Source of the DNA: Endothia cerciana
Taxonomy: Eukaryota > Ascomycota > Sordariomycetes > Diaporthales > Cryphonectriaceae
Length of the DNA stretch: 64,000 nucleotides
Assembly (NCBI GenBank): GCA_026119935.1
Contig: JALRMH010000043.1
Span: 124,001 to 188,000 of the forward strand
Direction of reading: 5' to 3'
The notes below the pieces were generated by a model that saw only the letters and a program-made list of their open reading frames with translations, was not told the DNA's origin and did no database searches. The translations under genes and the position numbers were made by a program. Shown here one piece after another: positions 12,097 to 24,900 of the stretch (positions are counted from its first letter, which is position 1; every line of letters starts with the position of its first letter).

Positions 12097-14693
12097 TCAG
12101 AAAGAGAACAAGGCATTGTTCTTCCTGCCGAACGGATACACCACCAGCGCGGACATGAATATGCCCACGGCGAGACCAATCGCCACCGTGATCATCTGGG
12201 CTCCTACGCTGAAGCTCTGGTAGATGTTTTGCTCGTACACTGACTCGGCGCTCGTAGTGGAGTTGTTGAACAGGGGCGTCTCGAGGCCAGTAATCAAGCC
12301 GCCTTGCGCGGAGAGGCCGGAGGGCACAAGCACCATTCTGTGCGGGTTCGAGGCGTCAGTGATCACCACGGGTAGAGAACGCATAAGGCCGGCTGTGGGA
12401 CCAGCCACGTGGCAGCCGAAGGAGAGGAAGACTGGAGGGGAGTACATACATGCCAGCAACCACGGCCGCAAACGCGAAAGCCCGTTGCGATCTCGCCCAC
12501 AGATGGCCCAACACCCCTAGCGTAAGTGCCGAAGCTGTGTCGGCCACCTGCGCCGTAGCATACTGCGACACGAAGTAGTTGACGGTGTATGCGGCCGAGC
12601 CGATGAGGACCTGCACGGGGACCTGGCGCGGGCGGGAGCGGATGAGGACGGCCTGCACGACGAGGTAGCTTGGGACGAGCAGGATCTTCCAGCGCGGGTC
12701 TACGGAGCGCGGGCATGTGGCCGTGGCCGGCGCATCCGGGTATATGGCGCCCCACAGCTGTGAGCCGACGGCCATGCCATAACCCAGAAGCAGGGAGTAG
12801 ATGATGGCGTAGAAGAGGCGGGTCGACCCGGCCGTGATGGACTTGGACTGCAGCTCGAGTGTACCGCACAGGACGATATATCCCGGCAGGATCGTGGTGA
12901 TGGATGACTCGGCGACGGAGCCGAAACAGAAGTATTCCTGGCCGGAGCCGATCGAGGCGAAGGCGCGCGCGCCGAAGGAGGTGATCAGCGCCGCGGTGAC
13001 CTCAAGAACATTCGCGTACAGGGGGTTCCTCGCGGCGACAATGACCTGTAGCGTGCCGACGACGCAGCCGAGCAGGAAGGCGATGGGCATGTCCATCCAA
13101 TACCCGCCATAAGCCCAGATACATGCCAGGGCCGAGGCGCAGCCGTAGAAAGGTACTATCCACCACGGCTTATAGTAGGGCGGCGCGGCGATGAGGTTAG
13201 CAAGGGCCTGCGTCGCGTCCTCGATGGAGACCTGCCCGTGCACGACGTCCTTGTACAGGTGGAAGACGACCTCGCAGGCCCCGATGTCGAGCCCCTGGGC
13301 CTTGACGATGGTGGTGTAGGCGGACCTCGTGAAGGGGTCGGTGGGGTCGATAGGGTTGATGAAAGAGATCTCGGTGCAGCCCACGGTGTAGTTGACCCGA
13401 CCTTCCATCTCGAGTACCTTGAACAGCTGGAGGGTGTACTCCTCGATACGATGAGAAGGTGCGCCGTATGCCATGAAGGCGTAGACCTGGATGTGAGTGT
13501 TGTCAGCCCTACCGGCCTCTCGCTGTGCTTCCTTCCCGGGCTCGGCACAGGTGTGCCCCGCCGCGGTCGAACTTCTAGAGATGTGGCCCCCAGGCTATTT
13601 CTACCCCGGCGAGGTCACGGCCGTTCCCTTTCACCGACGGTTGATTGTGGGGCATGGTGGTGGTGGTGGCAAAAGGGCTCAGACGTACCATCAGGAGCAC
13701 CAGGTTCCTCCTGTGTGCCAGCTCGGCCTTGGCCTGTACATACTTGGCCTGCTTGCTGTCACCCCTGGCAGCCTTGACCTTCAGCTTCTTGAGTGCGCTG
13801 GACAGCTCATGGGCGTCGACGCCGGACCCGAAGATCTTCCTCAGGGTGCCGGGGGTGGTCGTCCCAGAGCCCACGACGGTGGTGCTGCCGGAGTGGTTCG
13901 TGTGGACAGAGGCGGCGGACTCGGTCCTGGTGCCCAGGCCCGGCCGGGCCAGCATTACCGACGGGGCGATGAGGTTGGAGATGTGGTTGTTCGAGGCCTT
14001 CCTTCCCTTCTTGGGCCTCCCAGCGATCCTGCGGATCGTCTGCAGATCAATGCCCATATCACCGATGAGGTCCTGGATATCCTGGTCCTTGTCCGGCGCG
14101 CCGAAGTCCTCCTTGGCCGCCTCGATCCAGCCCCTGAAGGACTCCCACCACCCGCGGCGGTGGCGGAACGGTTCCTGGTCCTTCTCCCCATCATACGGCC
14201 TCCCACCTGCCGAGGTCAGGTCCGTCCGCGCCCGGAGGGGTGCAGAGTAGGACCTCGCAAGCTGTGCCGGCTCCGAGGGGAACCGGGCGCGGCGCGGGGT
14301 GCCCACCGGCCCGGGCGTGGCCGGAGGTGTACTGTTGCGCCCCGCGGGGGATGCCTGACGTGCGGGCGAGAGCGGTGGTGAGATGACTGGGGAGGCTGCC
14401 AGGCGGGAATGGGAGTCCGGAGAGTCTGTCTCGTCGCCGGTGTCATCGTGACCATCGTGCCGCGCGTGCCAACGACCCTGACCCTGACCCTGACCCTGAC
14501 CCCGGCTCCCGCCGCGCCGCCGCCGCGCCTCTGGGGGCTGTACTGGGGAGCTGGGACCGGCCTGGTCGGCGACGACATCCGAGTTTGAGCCGAAATTGAC
14601 GCCCTGGACGGGAGGGGGCTGGTGGGTGAAGAAGGAGGAGTTCTCGTCGGTGCCGGAGATCTGAGGGGCGCCTGGTATGGCTCCCTCGGCCAT
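12097..14693 (-). CDS. ThrE/DUF1212-family membrane transporter (putative threonine/serine exporter), 760 aa
   Basis: Exons (minus) 14693-13689, 13486-12450 and 12337-12097; introns of 202 and 112 nt with GTACGT and GTATGT donors, CAG acceptors and matching phases. Residues 1 to about 330 are disordered, Ser/Pro/Gly/Arg-rich, with a short Gly-Gln repeat (encoded at 14475-14502). The membrane domain starts near residue 336 with the family's cytoplasmic-domain signature (MAYGAPSHRIEEYTLQLF) followed by about ten hydrophobic segments, including GYIVLCGTLELQSKSI and, across the last splice junction, AGI-MVLVPSGLSAQGGL. These match the ThrE and ThrE_2 halves known from bacterial amino-acid exporters and from yeast Prm10-type proteins. 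Expected location is an internal membrane such as the vacuole, or the plasma membrane; the cargo in fungi is not established. The protein ends in a final membrane segment plus YPFGRKNNALFSF. Family assignment is strong, substrate is inferred. Confidence 0.88.
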
Positions 14694-14826
14694 GTCGGGA
14701 CGAGTCTATCGCGGAGGTCAGGTAAGGATGCCGGTGCTCAATAGGTAGTCAGTTCCCGGGACGGGTGAGGGGCGGGATTGAGGTTGATGAGGTTGGTGGG
14801 GGTGGTGGATGGTGGTTCGCTGGTTC

Positions 14827-14882
14827 GCTGGTCGCTGGTCGCTGGTCGCTGGTCGCTGGTCGCTGGTCGCTGGTCGCTGGTC
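14827..14882. repeat. Eight perfect copies of a 7-bp unit (GCTGGTC)
   Basis: Tandem array of 56 bp with degenerate copies on its left side. It ends 133 bp upstream of the ThrE-like start codon, so it lies in that gene's probable leader or proximal promoter. It is not coding, since the 7-bp unit shifts frame at every copy. Confidence 0.95.
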
Positions 14883-16013
14883 AGATCGTGTCTCTCTGAT
14901 ATGTCGCCTGGTGACCCGAGCAGTGAGGAAGACGACGCTGCCGCCGAGAAGGGTTGGGAGGGCGTCTCGCTTTTCTTTTAAACCGTCTTGGCCTCCCGAG
15001 GGTGGATCTCGATTACCTATCGTCGACCAGCACAGTGTGACGACGGAAATGCGATGCCATCCGCCGTAGGCGATCAGATGGGGGAGGACGACGAGGAGGA
15101 ACAAGAGAGTATGTCCACCTGGAGACTGGGAGGAGCCAACGATGTCATCATCGCGTAGCCCACGCGCCTCGCTTGAGTACAGCAGAACGTCTGGTGGGTG
15201 GAGGTGAGGGAAGATGGACCTCCAGGTGGGAAGATCTGCAGCAGGTGGGAAGGTCTGCAGCCTGCATGTGCAGGGTTGGGGGGGGATGGAGAGGACGCTG
15301 GAAGGGAGGACAGGCTGGGGCCCCTTTCCACAGTCTTCTTTTTTCTTGGGACTCGATCTCCCCCTGTGCCTTTCCGTCTGTCTGTACTAGCCTACCCCCA
15401 GCACAATACCATGGCACACGTGGCTGGCCGTTGTGTTTCTCGCCTGAAGATAAAATCCGCGTACACACATCTATTAAAAACTGCGCTTTTGTCCAAGGCT
15501 TGTCCCTGATCTGTTTCGTCATAAAATTGGGCCTGTTGACGCAGGGGGGGGGTTCCATTTCCCCCCCGGGCAAATCGGCAACAGATGAGGCCCGCCGTAC
15601 CGAGCCATTGGAGAGATATGGAAATATGGATCGCCATTCCTGCCGACTGCGGAATCTTCCAGGGCCTACGGTTGCTTGCGTACGATGACGACGGTGGACA
15701 GACAGGTCGGTCGAGATCAGGTCGCCGTCATGGCCTGCTCAGGTCGGTGGTAAAATGGGATAGAGGGGGGGCACCGAGGTACGTACCTGGTTACGTTAAC
15801 TAACTGACTACCTATCAACTATGGTTCTTACATAAGTTGCCATGTCCAGTTAACCTAACCTACCGTAGGTCCCCCATGTACATGTTTATGTGCCAAGCCT
15901 GCCAAGGGACGGGAGGTACCTTTTCTCCATACCGAGCACGGCCTAGCGGCTCCTGTCACTTGGGCCTGGCAGCATGCTTGGGCCCTCACCAAGATGCCGC
16001 AGAGCCTCATTGT

Positions 16014-16059
16014 CATCCATCCATCCATCCATCCATCCATCCATCCATCCATCCATCCA
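16014..16059. repeat. CCAT tetranucleotide repeat
   Basis: Eleven perfect CATC-type units in the intergenic interval between the ThrE-like and CFEM genes. Confidence 0.95.
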
Positions 16060-17432
16060 GCCTCAGTTACCAGCCAAGGTTGCTCTATCACCCTCGAGGG
16101 AGCGTCCGGAACGGTGGAGGGGCGGAGGCTGTCTTCTGTTCGTGACGGGTAGGTGGACCACTCCTATCCTAGAGACTACCACTCAGCCTTCTGCTACCTG
16201 GCTTCCCCTTCCCCTTCCCTTTCTTGCTTTCTACCACCGTTCACCACACCGTCCCTTATCCCATCCTCGTATACCTCTGCGCTCCTCCGTCTCCAATCGT
16301 CCCGAATTCTTTTCTTCTCTTCTTTTGGGCCCCCGTCCTGAACATCTCTTAAGCGTAGCAAAAAGAAGGCTAACACTGTATATGATGATGAAAAAGCTCA
16401 ACAGTCATTTCATCGAAGCCAACAAGGATACAGAGCGAGTGGGCAGCCCCCAGGAACACGGGAATTCCACCGGTCAATACTTGAGCAATTATTTCGTGGG
16501 AAACCTGAGCGACGCCCCCCTCAGGATCGCGGTTTGGACGGGGATATGACGGACTCAACTCGTCAGGATGTCATGTGGCAAGAAAAGAGTTCCCAATACC
16601 AGAATCATCGGTGCTAGTTCTGCGGAACAACCGACCAGGTCAAGGCCGACTAAGCACCTAGGCAAGGCTGGCCCGGGGGGAGGTGCAGAAGTAGGCGATG
16701 GGCAGCGAACGAGCTGTAGGGGAAGAGATCGCCGCTGGCATCGCTTGGAATTAGATCATTATAGAGACTTATGTATACGAGCCCAAGGCTCGATTCAACC
16801 TCCCGTTTTAAGGAGAGATTTTGTCCAACACCGCACGATCACCTGGGCCCTGGCTCTTCCTCCTCCGCCGTCGCCCTTCCAGATCAAGTCGTTCTCGATC
16901 ACAGGAAGCCATCGCGCGACTGACGAGGGGGCACGAGGGGGGAGCCACATGGGACCCCTTCCCTCCTCCCCCCCCCCCCCACCCTTCCCCCCCAAAAAGA
17001 AATTCCCGTCCCAAACCCGGGACCCGGTGCCTCCAGTCTCGCTGTCGAAGGTATGTCGCGTGACCCCGGCGTCTTCAGGGCCGGAGTGATCTGCGTGTTG
17101 GCAAGTAGTCGGATATGTGGGAGCCGCGTGGTCCGCGGGGACACACGGCCGAACTCGTCTAAAGATGCACGTTCCCTCCTTCTATCGTGGTATCTCCTCC
17201 GGCATGCTGTTGTTTTTCTTCTTCCTTGCCTCTCTCCTGCGAGGGGCCTCCGCCCCCCCCCCCCCTCCCTTCCCCCTCCACACTGTACGTGGGCGTCACC
17301 TCTCGCCCCCCGCCCTTCCCTCTTGATAATAATGAGCGTATGTCTTCCCGTCTCCCTTTTTTCATGATCTCGTCACCAAGTTCGAATAAAAATAGAAATA
17401 GAAAATAAAACAGACCCCCCAAACCGGCCCCC

Positions 17433-18190
17433 TCAAAAGACGGCAGCCCCGGCTACCACCACCGGGACCACGTATCGAATGACGTCCATCGCCGGCGTTG
17501 GCCGCGCCGCGGCGCCGACGACCGACGCCGTCGCGACGGTGCCCACGCTGGTGTACCCGGTCCAGGCCGCGCCGCTCGTGGACGTCGTCCCCGACCCGCC
17601 CGTGATGACGGTCCCGGGGGACGAGGCCGTCGGCGTGGTTGCCGACGCGGCCGTGGCGGTCGCGCTGTTGCTGGCCGCCGGCACGGTCCCCGACAGCAAG
17701 GTCCCCGACACGGCCGCCGTCCCTGCTACCACGGCCGGTGATGCGCAGTCACACACTTTTTGAGGCAGGGAAAGTCAGCCTCAGGCCAGTCCTGTCAAGA
17801 CCGAGGGAGGGATAGCGGCCGGACAACAGATCGGGGCTGGGAAGACGGGGGGAGGGGGGGGGGGTTTCCCGCGGAGGGGGAGGGGAGCCGTGAGGGAAGC
17901 AACAGACACAGGGACGTACCGGTGGAGGCACCGTCGATGACGGCCTGGAAGCTGGCAGACGGACATGCCGACGCCACACACCCGTCGACGGCGGCGAACA
18001 GGGCGGCCGTCTTCTGGCACTGGCAGCCAAAGTCGGTCCCCCCGCACCCGACCGAGGTCGCGCCGTCGAGGATGCAGTTCTGGGCGCAGCCGGGGATCAC
18101 GGAGAGCGCGGTGGCCACGCAGTTCTGGGCCAGGGCGAGGCGGCCAAGATAGAGGATGGCGAGCGTCGATAACGAGGACGGCAGCTTCAT
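17433..18190 (-). CDS. CFEM-domain cell-surface protein, probably GPI-anchored, 197 aa
   Basis: Two exons (minus), 18190-17920 and 17755-17433, separated by a 164-nt intron (GTACGT donor, AAAAG acceptor, phase 1). The signal peptide is residues 1-21 (ending GRLALA), directly followed by QNC. The CFEM domain then shows its eight-cysteine pattern: NC, GCAQNC, GCGGTDFGCQC, DGC, SAC, including the conserved Asp (GTDFG) that coordinates haem iron in characterised CFEM proteins. A further Cys pair (VCDC) follows at the splice junction. The rest is a Ser/Thr/Ala-rich wall-spanning stalk ending in a hydrophobic tail (VVPVVVAGAAVF) with small residues upstream, as expected for GPI attachment. CFEM proteins act in haem/iron capture, adhesion, or as effectors; which applies here cannot be told. 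Confidence 0.9.
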
Positions 18191-18822
18191 CGCGGGCTCC
18201 AGGACAACAGCGGGCGGGGTCTCCTATAATCTTACTGAGATGGTATAGCTGGCTGCACCCGTGGGCGCAAGGGGAAAGGGGCTGTCTTGTCTCACGATGT
18301 CGAGGTCTGGGTGGCAGAGAGGGTAGGATGCATTGGGAGGAGGCAGATCGGGGAAGCCAGAAGAGCACCAGGGGTGGGTACACAAGGACTTGTTCGGGAT
18401 GCGATGATGGCCGCGGGAGGACTGATGTAAGTCTGGCCGCCATGGGCACAAGAGAGGAGGAGGATGCACCATTGCCGCTCACCTTCCGGGAACGTCCCAG
18501 CCGGCTCCGCCCCGGGCGAGTTGGCGATGACCTTACTCGTGCTACTGTAGACTTACATGCCAACCCTGGATACGAAGTACGAGACAATGGGGGGGGGGAG
18601 GGGAGGGGGTTGGTAACGTGCCCTTGTTAATTTTTTTTTACCCCGCAAATCGCTGTCCAGGTGATCGGTTCAAGAAACCTGGCAGCCCTCTCCTGGTAAC
18701 AACAGTCCAGCAGGCGAGGGTAAAAAGAGAGACAACAACCGAGAATCGTGAGGACAAAACTCTGACATGTGGCCTGACAGGGGGGTTAAAAGCTCGGCAG
18801 GTATGATCTCAACACGCTCGCT

Positions 18823-18823
<1 letters not shown>

Positions 18824-18861
<38 letters not shown>
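18824..18861. repeat. Alternating GC then CA dinucleotide tract
   Basis: CG alternation passing without a break into about 15 CA units. This alternating purine-pyrimidine sequence can adopt the Z-DNA form. Intergenic. Confidence 0.95.
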
Positions 18862-18864
<3 letters not shown>

Positions 18865-19099
18865 CCCCGCATCTTACCCGTGGCCATACATACTTACCAA
18901 CTAGTCGGGAAATATGCAATGGACGGACACCATCGTCGACGCCACTGCACCTCACCGCACCTCACCGCACCTCAGCGCACGTCCAACCCCCGGCGCACCA
19001 GTTCCCTGATCGGCAAGTATCGACGCCTGACCCCACGGCGCTCGGCCATTCAGGGCAGCCAGATGGTCTATCCTGGGCCCGATCCGGTAGGTGAGGCCG

Positions 19100-19100
<1 letters not shown>

Positions 19101-19134
<34 letters not shown>
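19101..19134. repeat. CA dinucleotide microsatellite
   Basis: About 15 AC units, 240 bp from the previous CA tract, in the same gene-free interval. Confidence 0.95.
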
Positions 19135-19137
<3 letters not shown>

Positions 19138-21631
19138 CGCCGGGGCGACCGATCTGCAGCCCTCTGTTCCTCAAGGGGCCTTACGGCCTTACCTGGTGGG
19201 CTGTGGTGTGTGCGGGCTCTACTGTACATACACGAGAAACGAGAGGCATCGTGGCCGGCCGTGGCGGGGGTGGGGGGGGGGGGGGAAGAGATGCTATCCA
19301 GACCCCAATCCGACCCTGTGGCGCCCACACAAACCGCCTCGGCCCAGCTCTGCATGTCTCACCCTCCCCTCCCCCTCCCCCTCCCCCGCCCCCTCCCCGG
19401 CTCCCCTCACATGCGCCATGATCAACAACATCGTTGACCCGGTTCGGCCGGGCCGGCATAGCTCCATCGTGACGCTTGCATGTGCCTCGCTCAGCCCGGA
19501 CACCTTCCGCGCACGCCACGGCATCCTCGGCGCCCGTGTCAATCGTCCGTTTACGTTCGGCCGACGCTGATCCCACACACGTGGAGGAGACCAGAGTAAC
19601 TGGAAGGTCTGCCGCGGCTGTTGCAAAAGGAAACCCGTGAGGTCAGGTTAGGACAACCCCAATCCCGGATCTCGCCCCCCCCCCCCTCCCCCGGGGATGC
19701 CCTGTGTACAATAATTATGCCTTGGAAAAGCTTTGAGGGGAGGGGGATGACGGCAGACTATTAGTCCCTAAACCTTGAACTTGGGTTTTTTGGGTATCTT
19801 ATAAGCTTAGTCCTTAGAGGTCCATACCCTGGCGGGGTTGTCCGAGCTTGTCCAGAACGGGAGTGTCCGACCTGTGCAGTATCTATTGATCCCGATGTGA
19901 GGCCGTACGAGCTCTTGTCGGCGATCGTGTGGGACGGCCAGGCCACGTGGTCAAGATCAGGATCGTGCACGCAAGTCCCAGCATTGTCTTGACGTCGCTG
20001 AGGTTATTGACGCTCCCGGGGCTCTTGTCATCGTAGGGACTGAGCCCGTTCCGTCCCGCCTCTGCCTTGCCTTGCCTTGCCCAGCCCTGCGCCCTGCACG
20101 AACCCTTTCCTGCGCTTCCAGCTCCAGGGCCTGGACTGGGTGCTTCTAACCCTTCGCGCGTCTTTTCCGCCTTCTTCTTCGCTGCCCTGGCCTCAGGATC
20201 TGCACCTGCTCCTCGGTATTACCGGGTAGGGCTCCGTGCAATTTACTCAAGCAGGTCTGGAGCACCGTGATCTCGGTTCGGCCGACCTAGGCCTACAAAG
20301 AGTAACGAGGCCCTCGGCAAGATTTTTGCGTCATTTCCACCGCTGTGCAATCGACCATAGGGGTCAAGATAGGGACATCAGCAGACCGCCCGGGGCGCCG
20401 CTCCGGATAGGCGAAGAACTCGCCAGTAATACGGTAGGTGTCAAATAACGGGGCAGAAAGAGACGCCAAGAAGAATCCAAGGCCGAGGGCTCTCGCAGTC
20501 GTCTCCAGCTCGTCTGGGACGCAGTAAACAATGGGGATCAACCTCGCTCCCCTTTAGTACTACAGACTCGATACTGGTGTGAAGATCCGCGGCCTTTGGC
20601 TTGGTACTCCCACGAGGCTTTCGCTACGTACGCCGGGGGGGAGTGGGGGGGGGGGGTGGGGCTGGCCAGCTAAGTACGCTGAGATTAATGTGCAGAATCT
20701 GTAGCCCTTCTTTGGAGACCTGTGACTGGGAGTGGGTGAGAGGAGCTGGTGCATCCGTAACCCTCGGCGTCAGCCTCGGACCCCCCCCCCCCTCCCTGTC
20801 ATGGTTGGTGTCGCGGCACGTCGAGTTCATGCGGTATTGACTGTTCAGAAATCAGTGTTGAGGGCCGCAAGGACGACCAGGTGCTGTGGAATGGCGTCGG
20901 CGGGTGTCATCGAGGGCGGGTTGAAAAGCCAATGAGTTGCACCGGGGGGCCCAGCCCAGATAGCTCTGGCTGGCAGACCGGTGGTGTGTATGTGACGTCC
21001 CAGCCGGCGCGGGAAAGGGACTAGCCAACTGCAGATATTGCAAGACCCATCAGTAGACTGAGGGTTGGGAGACAAGTCACCAGTCCGAGTTTGCAACAGT
21101 GAATAATCAAAGAGGATTTTGTATGAGTGCAAGGTTTCCGGTAACGAGGCCAGGGGAATTGGACCGCCTCGTTTACCTTGGGTGCACACACCGGGATCCT
21201 CTACACAGACAAGCTGCGGATGGGCACAAGAGAATAACCCAGTAATGAGATAGAAAGTAGTAAGATTACATTATAGCGCGGTCCGACGGCTTGCTTTGAA
21301 GCGAACCTCTCATCTACCATACCGGTTAAATAGCACGTGAGGCTACTATTCGCTCGCTCTTCACAAGCCCCACGACCCGTCGGAGCCAGAACTGGGTGAT
21401 CCTCCCTCGCAGAGCCCGGATTGCCATTCACCGAGGGTGGCCTTTAGCGGGTCTAACTGCCAGGCCTCGTCCCATCCAGAAACCGAGTCTGCGACGGATG
21501 TCAGGTGTAGGACCCCGCTCCTGTCACGGTCGTCAGCAGTCCGCCCGTCCAGACCAGGCAAGGGATCTCGAGAATGCCACAGAGGAGGGGTGGGGAGGGG
21601 GCATGGCTTACCAGCAGAGAGAAGAAGGTCC

Positions 21632-21943
21632 TCACTCATCCATCATCGGCCTGCTGGCCTGCGTGGCCTCGACATCAACCACCTCGTTCGCGGCCCCGTG
21701 GAGAGCCTGCCTGGACACCATCACGCAGTCCTCCGCGTACAGCCCTCGCCCCTGGTGCTCTTCTTCTTCCTCCTCCCGGCCCGAGCCGATCGGGAGGCAC
21801 TGCCTGGCCACAAGCATGGGGGCCGGGGGCTCCTCGTCGCCGAGCGTGAGCGCCTGCGGTGTCGGGGCGGCCAGGGCGGCGGAGAACAGGGTGCTGCTGG
21901 TGATGGCGGCGAGGGCCAGGGCGAGCTTGGCGACGGAGCGCAT
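21632..21943 (-). CDS. Small secreted protein, unknown function, 103 aa
   Basis: Single-exon minus-strand frame starting at ATG 21943-21941. It begins with a clear signal peptide (MRSVAKLALALAAITSSTLF then SAALAA, cleavage about residue 26), followed by a short acidic mature chain with a Glu run and two cysteines (ARQC and AEDC). An upstream extension of the frame exists, but the signal peptide decides this start. I do not recognise a family. A GTGAGG donor-like site overlaps the stop (near 21630), so the gene could instead be spliced to more sequence on the left, where an open minus frame continues to about 21361. Codon usage is strongly G/C at third positions, as in the neighbouring genes. 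Candidate effector-like or cell-wall protein; that is inference from size and secretion only. Confidence 0.5.
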   Translation of the reverse strand: MRSVAKLALALAAITSSTLFSAALAAPTPQALTLGDEEPPAPMLVARQCLPIGSGREEEEEEHQGRGLYAEDCVMVSRQALHGAANEVVDVEATQASRPMMDE

Positions 21944-24900
21944 CTTGGGAGGGAGGCCGGGGGCAGAGGATTGAAGACGGGAGGGGTTCACTGGGCCGGG
22001 ATGACCAGGAGCGACTTGAGGAGTCTGCACTTTGGGGAAGAAAGAACGGCGAGTGCTGGTGGGATGACGAGGTTGATCTGGACGATAATGTCGGAGGCAC
22101 GAGAGTCTTTATACCCGAGGGCATCCGCACCCCTTTGAGCCTGAGAGCGCCAGACCTTACTTGCCATACACATCTGCAAGACGCCACGGCCTCGGGAACG
22201 CCCCATCCAGTTCCTTCCTGACAGCACACCGGATCTGCTCCCTCCTAGGCGGCCTGACACACAAACTACCGTGACGATGATCACCGCGGAGTCGTGACGA
22301 GCCCGCCGGCGATGTTCCCTACCCAAGCGAGGGCGTTGGCGAAGTATATGCTGCCTCCCGAGACACACACACCAGCATTGCTTGCTTGCAGGTCCTGCCT
22401 GCCCGTCAGGGCCGCATCTGCCCCGGATCGGTTGATGCGCCCTCCCCGCGTTGTCTCTGTGTGCCTCGCCGTGTCTCGCCTCGCGAACCCCTCGCCCCCC
22501 GGTCGCCGGCCAACCGGTCAATATATGGGCCTCGCCAACTTTTGACATCTTGAATACCCTGGATCACGTCTCGGCGCTATTTCGTGACTATTGGACACCT
22601 CATCACCAAATCGCGCCGACTGTATCTTGCCTCGTGACCTCTCGGGGTACTACGCGCCATGATGATGTGGAATACGTGTTCGCACGTACAGGTCTCTCGG
22701 CATCAACAAGAGGAGCCATCAGGCCCGCTCCAAGAATAAAGAAAAGGAAGGAAGGGAAAAGTTAAGCCCATCCGCGCCGACTGACCCCCCCTCTGACGGT
22801 CGGCCGCGACGCGCGTGGCGTCGCTATCATGCTCTTAGTGCTCCTGGCAGAGCCCGTCTGGAGCCCCACGGCCGGCTGGTGGGAGGGCCATCGAGACATG
22901 GCCGCGACGAATTGCATATCACACAGGCCCGTCCTCGCCTGCCAGGCCCGGGACCCTGCAGCTGTCAAAGAGTCAGTGCGACCATGCCACAGCCAACGGC
23001 CGGCCAGCCAGCGACAGCGAGCATAGCAGGGGGAAGGGGGGCCCGGGGGTGAGATCAGAGCCTCGCCCCGAGACCATAGTGGTACGTACCCCCATGGTGG
23101 CGGACGCCTCAGGACCATGGTCTCTTCCCACCCCCGCCCTTAAGCCCTAGAATATCAACAATGAATCATTATCGGGACGGTGTGAGAGGTCCACGCGAAC
23201 ATAGGTCCTCAACTCGCGCATTGGTTCCCCTAGAGCTCATCTCTGGCGCCAATCCTGTAGCCGAGGGTGAAAGGCTCGCCGTCGAGACATAGGGGCTCCC
23301 GCTTGCCCCAGGGAGGAAATGGGGCTCCGAGATATCTCACCAGGGCGCTACCCCGGCTGTACTCGACCCGACCGGGAGAGATGATGGTATGAACGGCCTG
23401 GCCTGGCCTCGGGTGTTGAGGGTGGGGGCGAGGGGCTGGTCACCAGCGGCACCGCCGATCTGGGAAGCTGGAGACGAGACAAAAAGTCTTTCCCGTGGGT
23501 GACGGCTTCACAAAGCGGCTCGGGTGCCGAGCGAGGCACCCGGCCGCCCGGCCCAAGCGAGCGACCTCAGCAAACCAGTTTGTCGTCTCGTACGCGGGCC
23601 AGGCGGCTTGGCGGGAAAGGGGGAGATGATATTATCGATCGACCCTCTCTGCCAGGCGGACAGCACGGCGGCATCTGACTTCCCCCCCATCACATGTTCC
23701 TGCGGATGCCTCCCTCCCTCACCCAATAAGGTCCAGGCACCAAGCCAGACTCTAGGTCGAATCCGCCGGCCCTGCCAACCCCAGATATACCTACCTTGCC
23801 TGACCGACCCGCCACCCTCTCCACCATCTGGACCACGAGCCAACCACCCCACCTCGACCGTCAGGAAGGGCAGCAGAGGGCGAGGTCAGGTGTGACGGGC
23901 CGGCCAGACACCAGATCGTGTAACAAACGCCCCGCTGCGAGATAGCCGGGAGGCACAGCCGTTGACCCGACCGGGATGCTAAACAATCAGATATGTATCT
24001 GGGGTAGGTATGAGGTACCTTATGCAGCCTGATCGGGACCACCGCACCACATCAGTTCGAGCCGAGCCGACCTGCCCTTAGGGACCCCCAAGAGACATCC
24101 CCCATCCACCAGTGGACCCGACCGAATCGCTGCTGGTGACTGATTAGATACGGCGGATGACACCACACCGAGACACGACGAGCCCGGCGTCAGGAGGCAA
24201 GACGGGTTAACAGACAGCCCAGTTTTGCGTGGTGAAGAAGAATGAATTGTTTAAAAATAGAAGTATGTCTATCCTCAAAATATCTGTCTCGAACATCCCA
24301 GAAGATAGTACGTTCGATTCAGGTAATAGTGAGACTGACCACGATACATAGGGTGGCATGGGGTTATATCCCGGCCTCCGCGATACATTGGTCCATGTGT
24401 TAATTTTTTTTTTTTTTTCCTTTCTCGCAAGTCAAGAGGACTGGCGACCGGCGTTCGTCCCTGCCCGGTCGCAACCCAACCTCTCCCTTTCGTCGAACCC
24501 CCCTTACTCGAGCTGCAGACCGTGAGCCTGCTCAGCCAGAGTCATCCCGCCCACCCCTCTTAAGCCCCTGATATCCAAGAAAAACCCGCCCAGCCCGGAC
24601 AAGAACTGACGATGTACAAATGGTGTCCTGTCGCTGGGCGTTCCCTGTTGTGGCAGTGCGATCTGGAATTGATCTGTGCGCCGCGTTTGTAATTCCCCAG
24701 CTCCTCTAGGAAAATTTGGTATCACAAAACCGTTCGTCGTCGCGGCGAGATAACGGGTACGCCGTCTCGACAGGACGATCGTTGTCGCTGAGCATCCCGA
24801 GGCTCGTGTCTCGCGCAGACGTACTGAGAAAAAGGAGAGGACGGTGTGGAAGGCCCAGTGCCATCGGCGGGCGATGAGGCACTATCATGCCGTCACCGCA

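Larger units (their letters stand above)
14694..17432. other. Gene-free interval of 2.7 kb
   Basis: Promoter side of the ThrE-like gene and 3' side of the CFEM gene. It contains an 8-copy 7-bp tandem repeat close to the ThrE-like start, a CCAT repeat (16014-16059), a C13 run (16968-16980) and a C12-like run near 17253. No coding region is supported. Confidence 0.6.
18191..21631. other. Gene-free interval of 3.4 kb
   Basis: No supportable gene. It holds two CA/GC dinucleotide tracts (18824-18861, 19101-19134), a 10-bp ACCTCACCGC repeat near 18950-18980, CCCCTC repeats near 19360-19400, a G12-13 run near 19270, a C12 run at 19675-19686, and a C12 run near 20780. Confidence 0.6.

Noticed and set aside
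13497..14381. 294-codon plus-strand frame
   Set aside because: Antisense to exon 1 of the ThrE-like gene.
16014..16059. Regular short repeats considered as a CRISPR-like or minisatellite array
   Set aside because: A simple tetranucleotide without spacers; the organism is a fungus.
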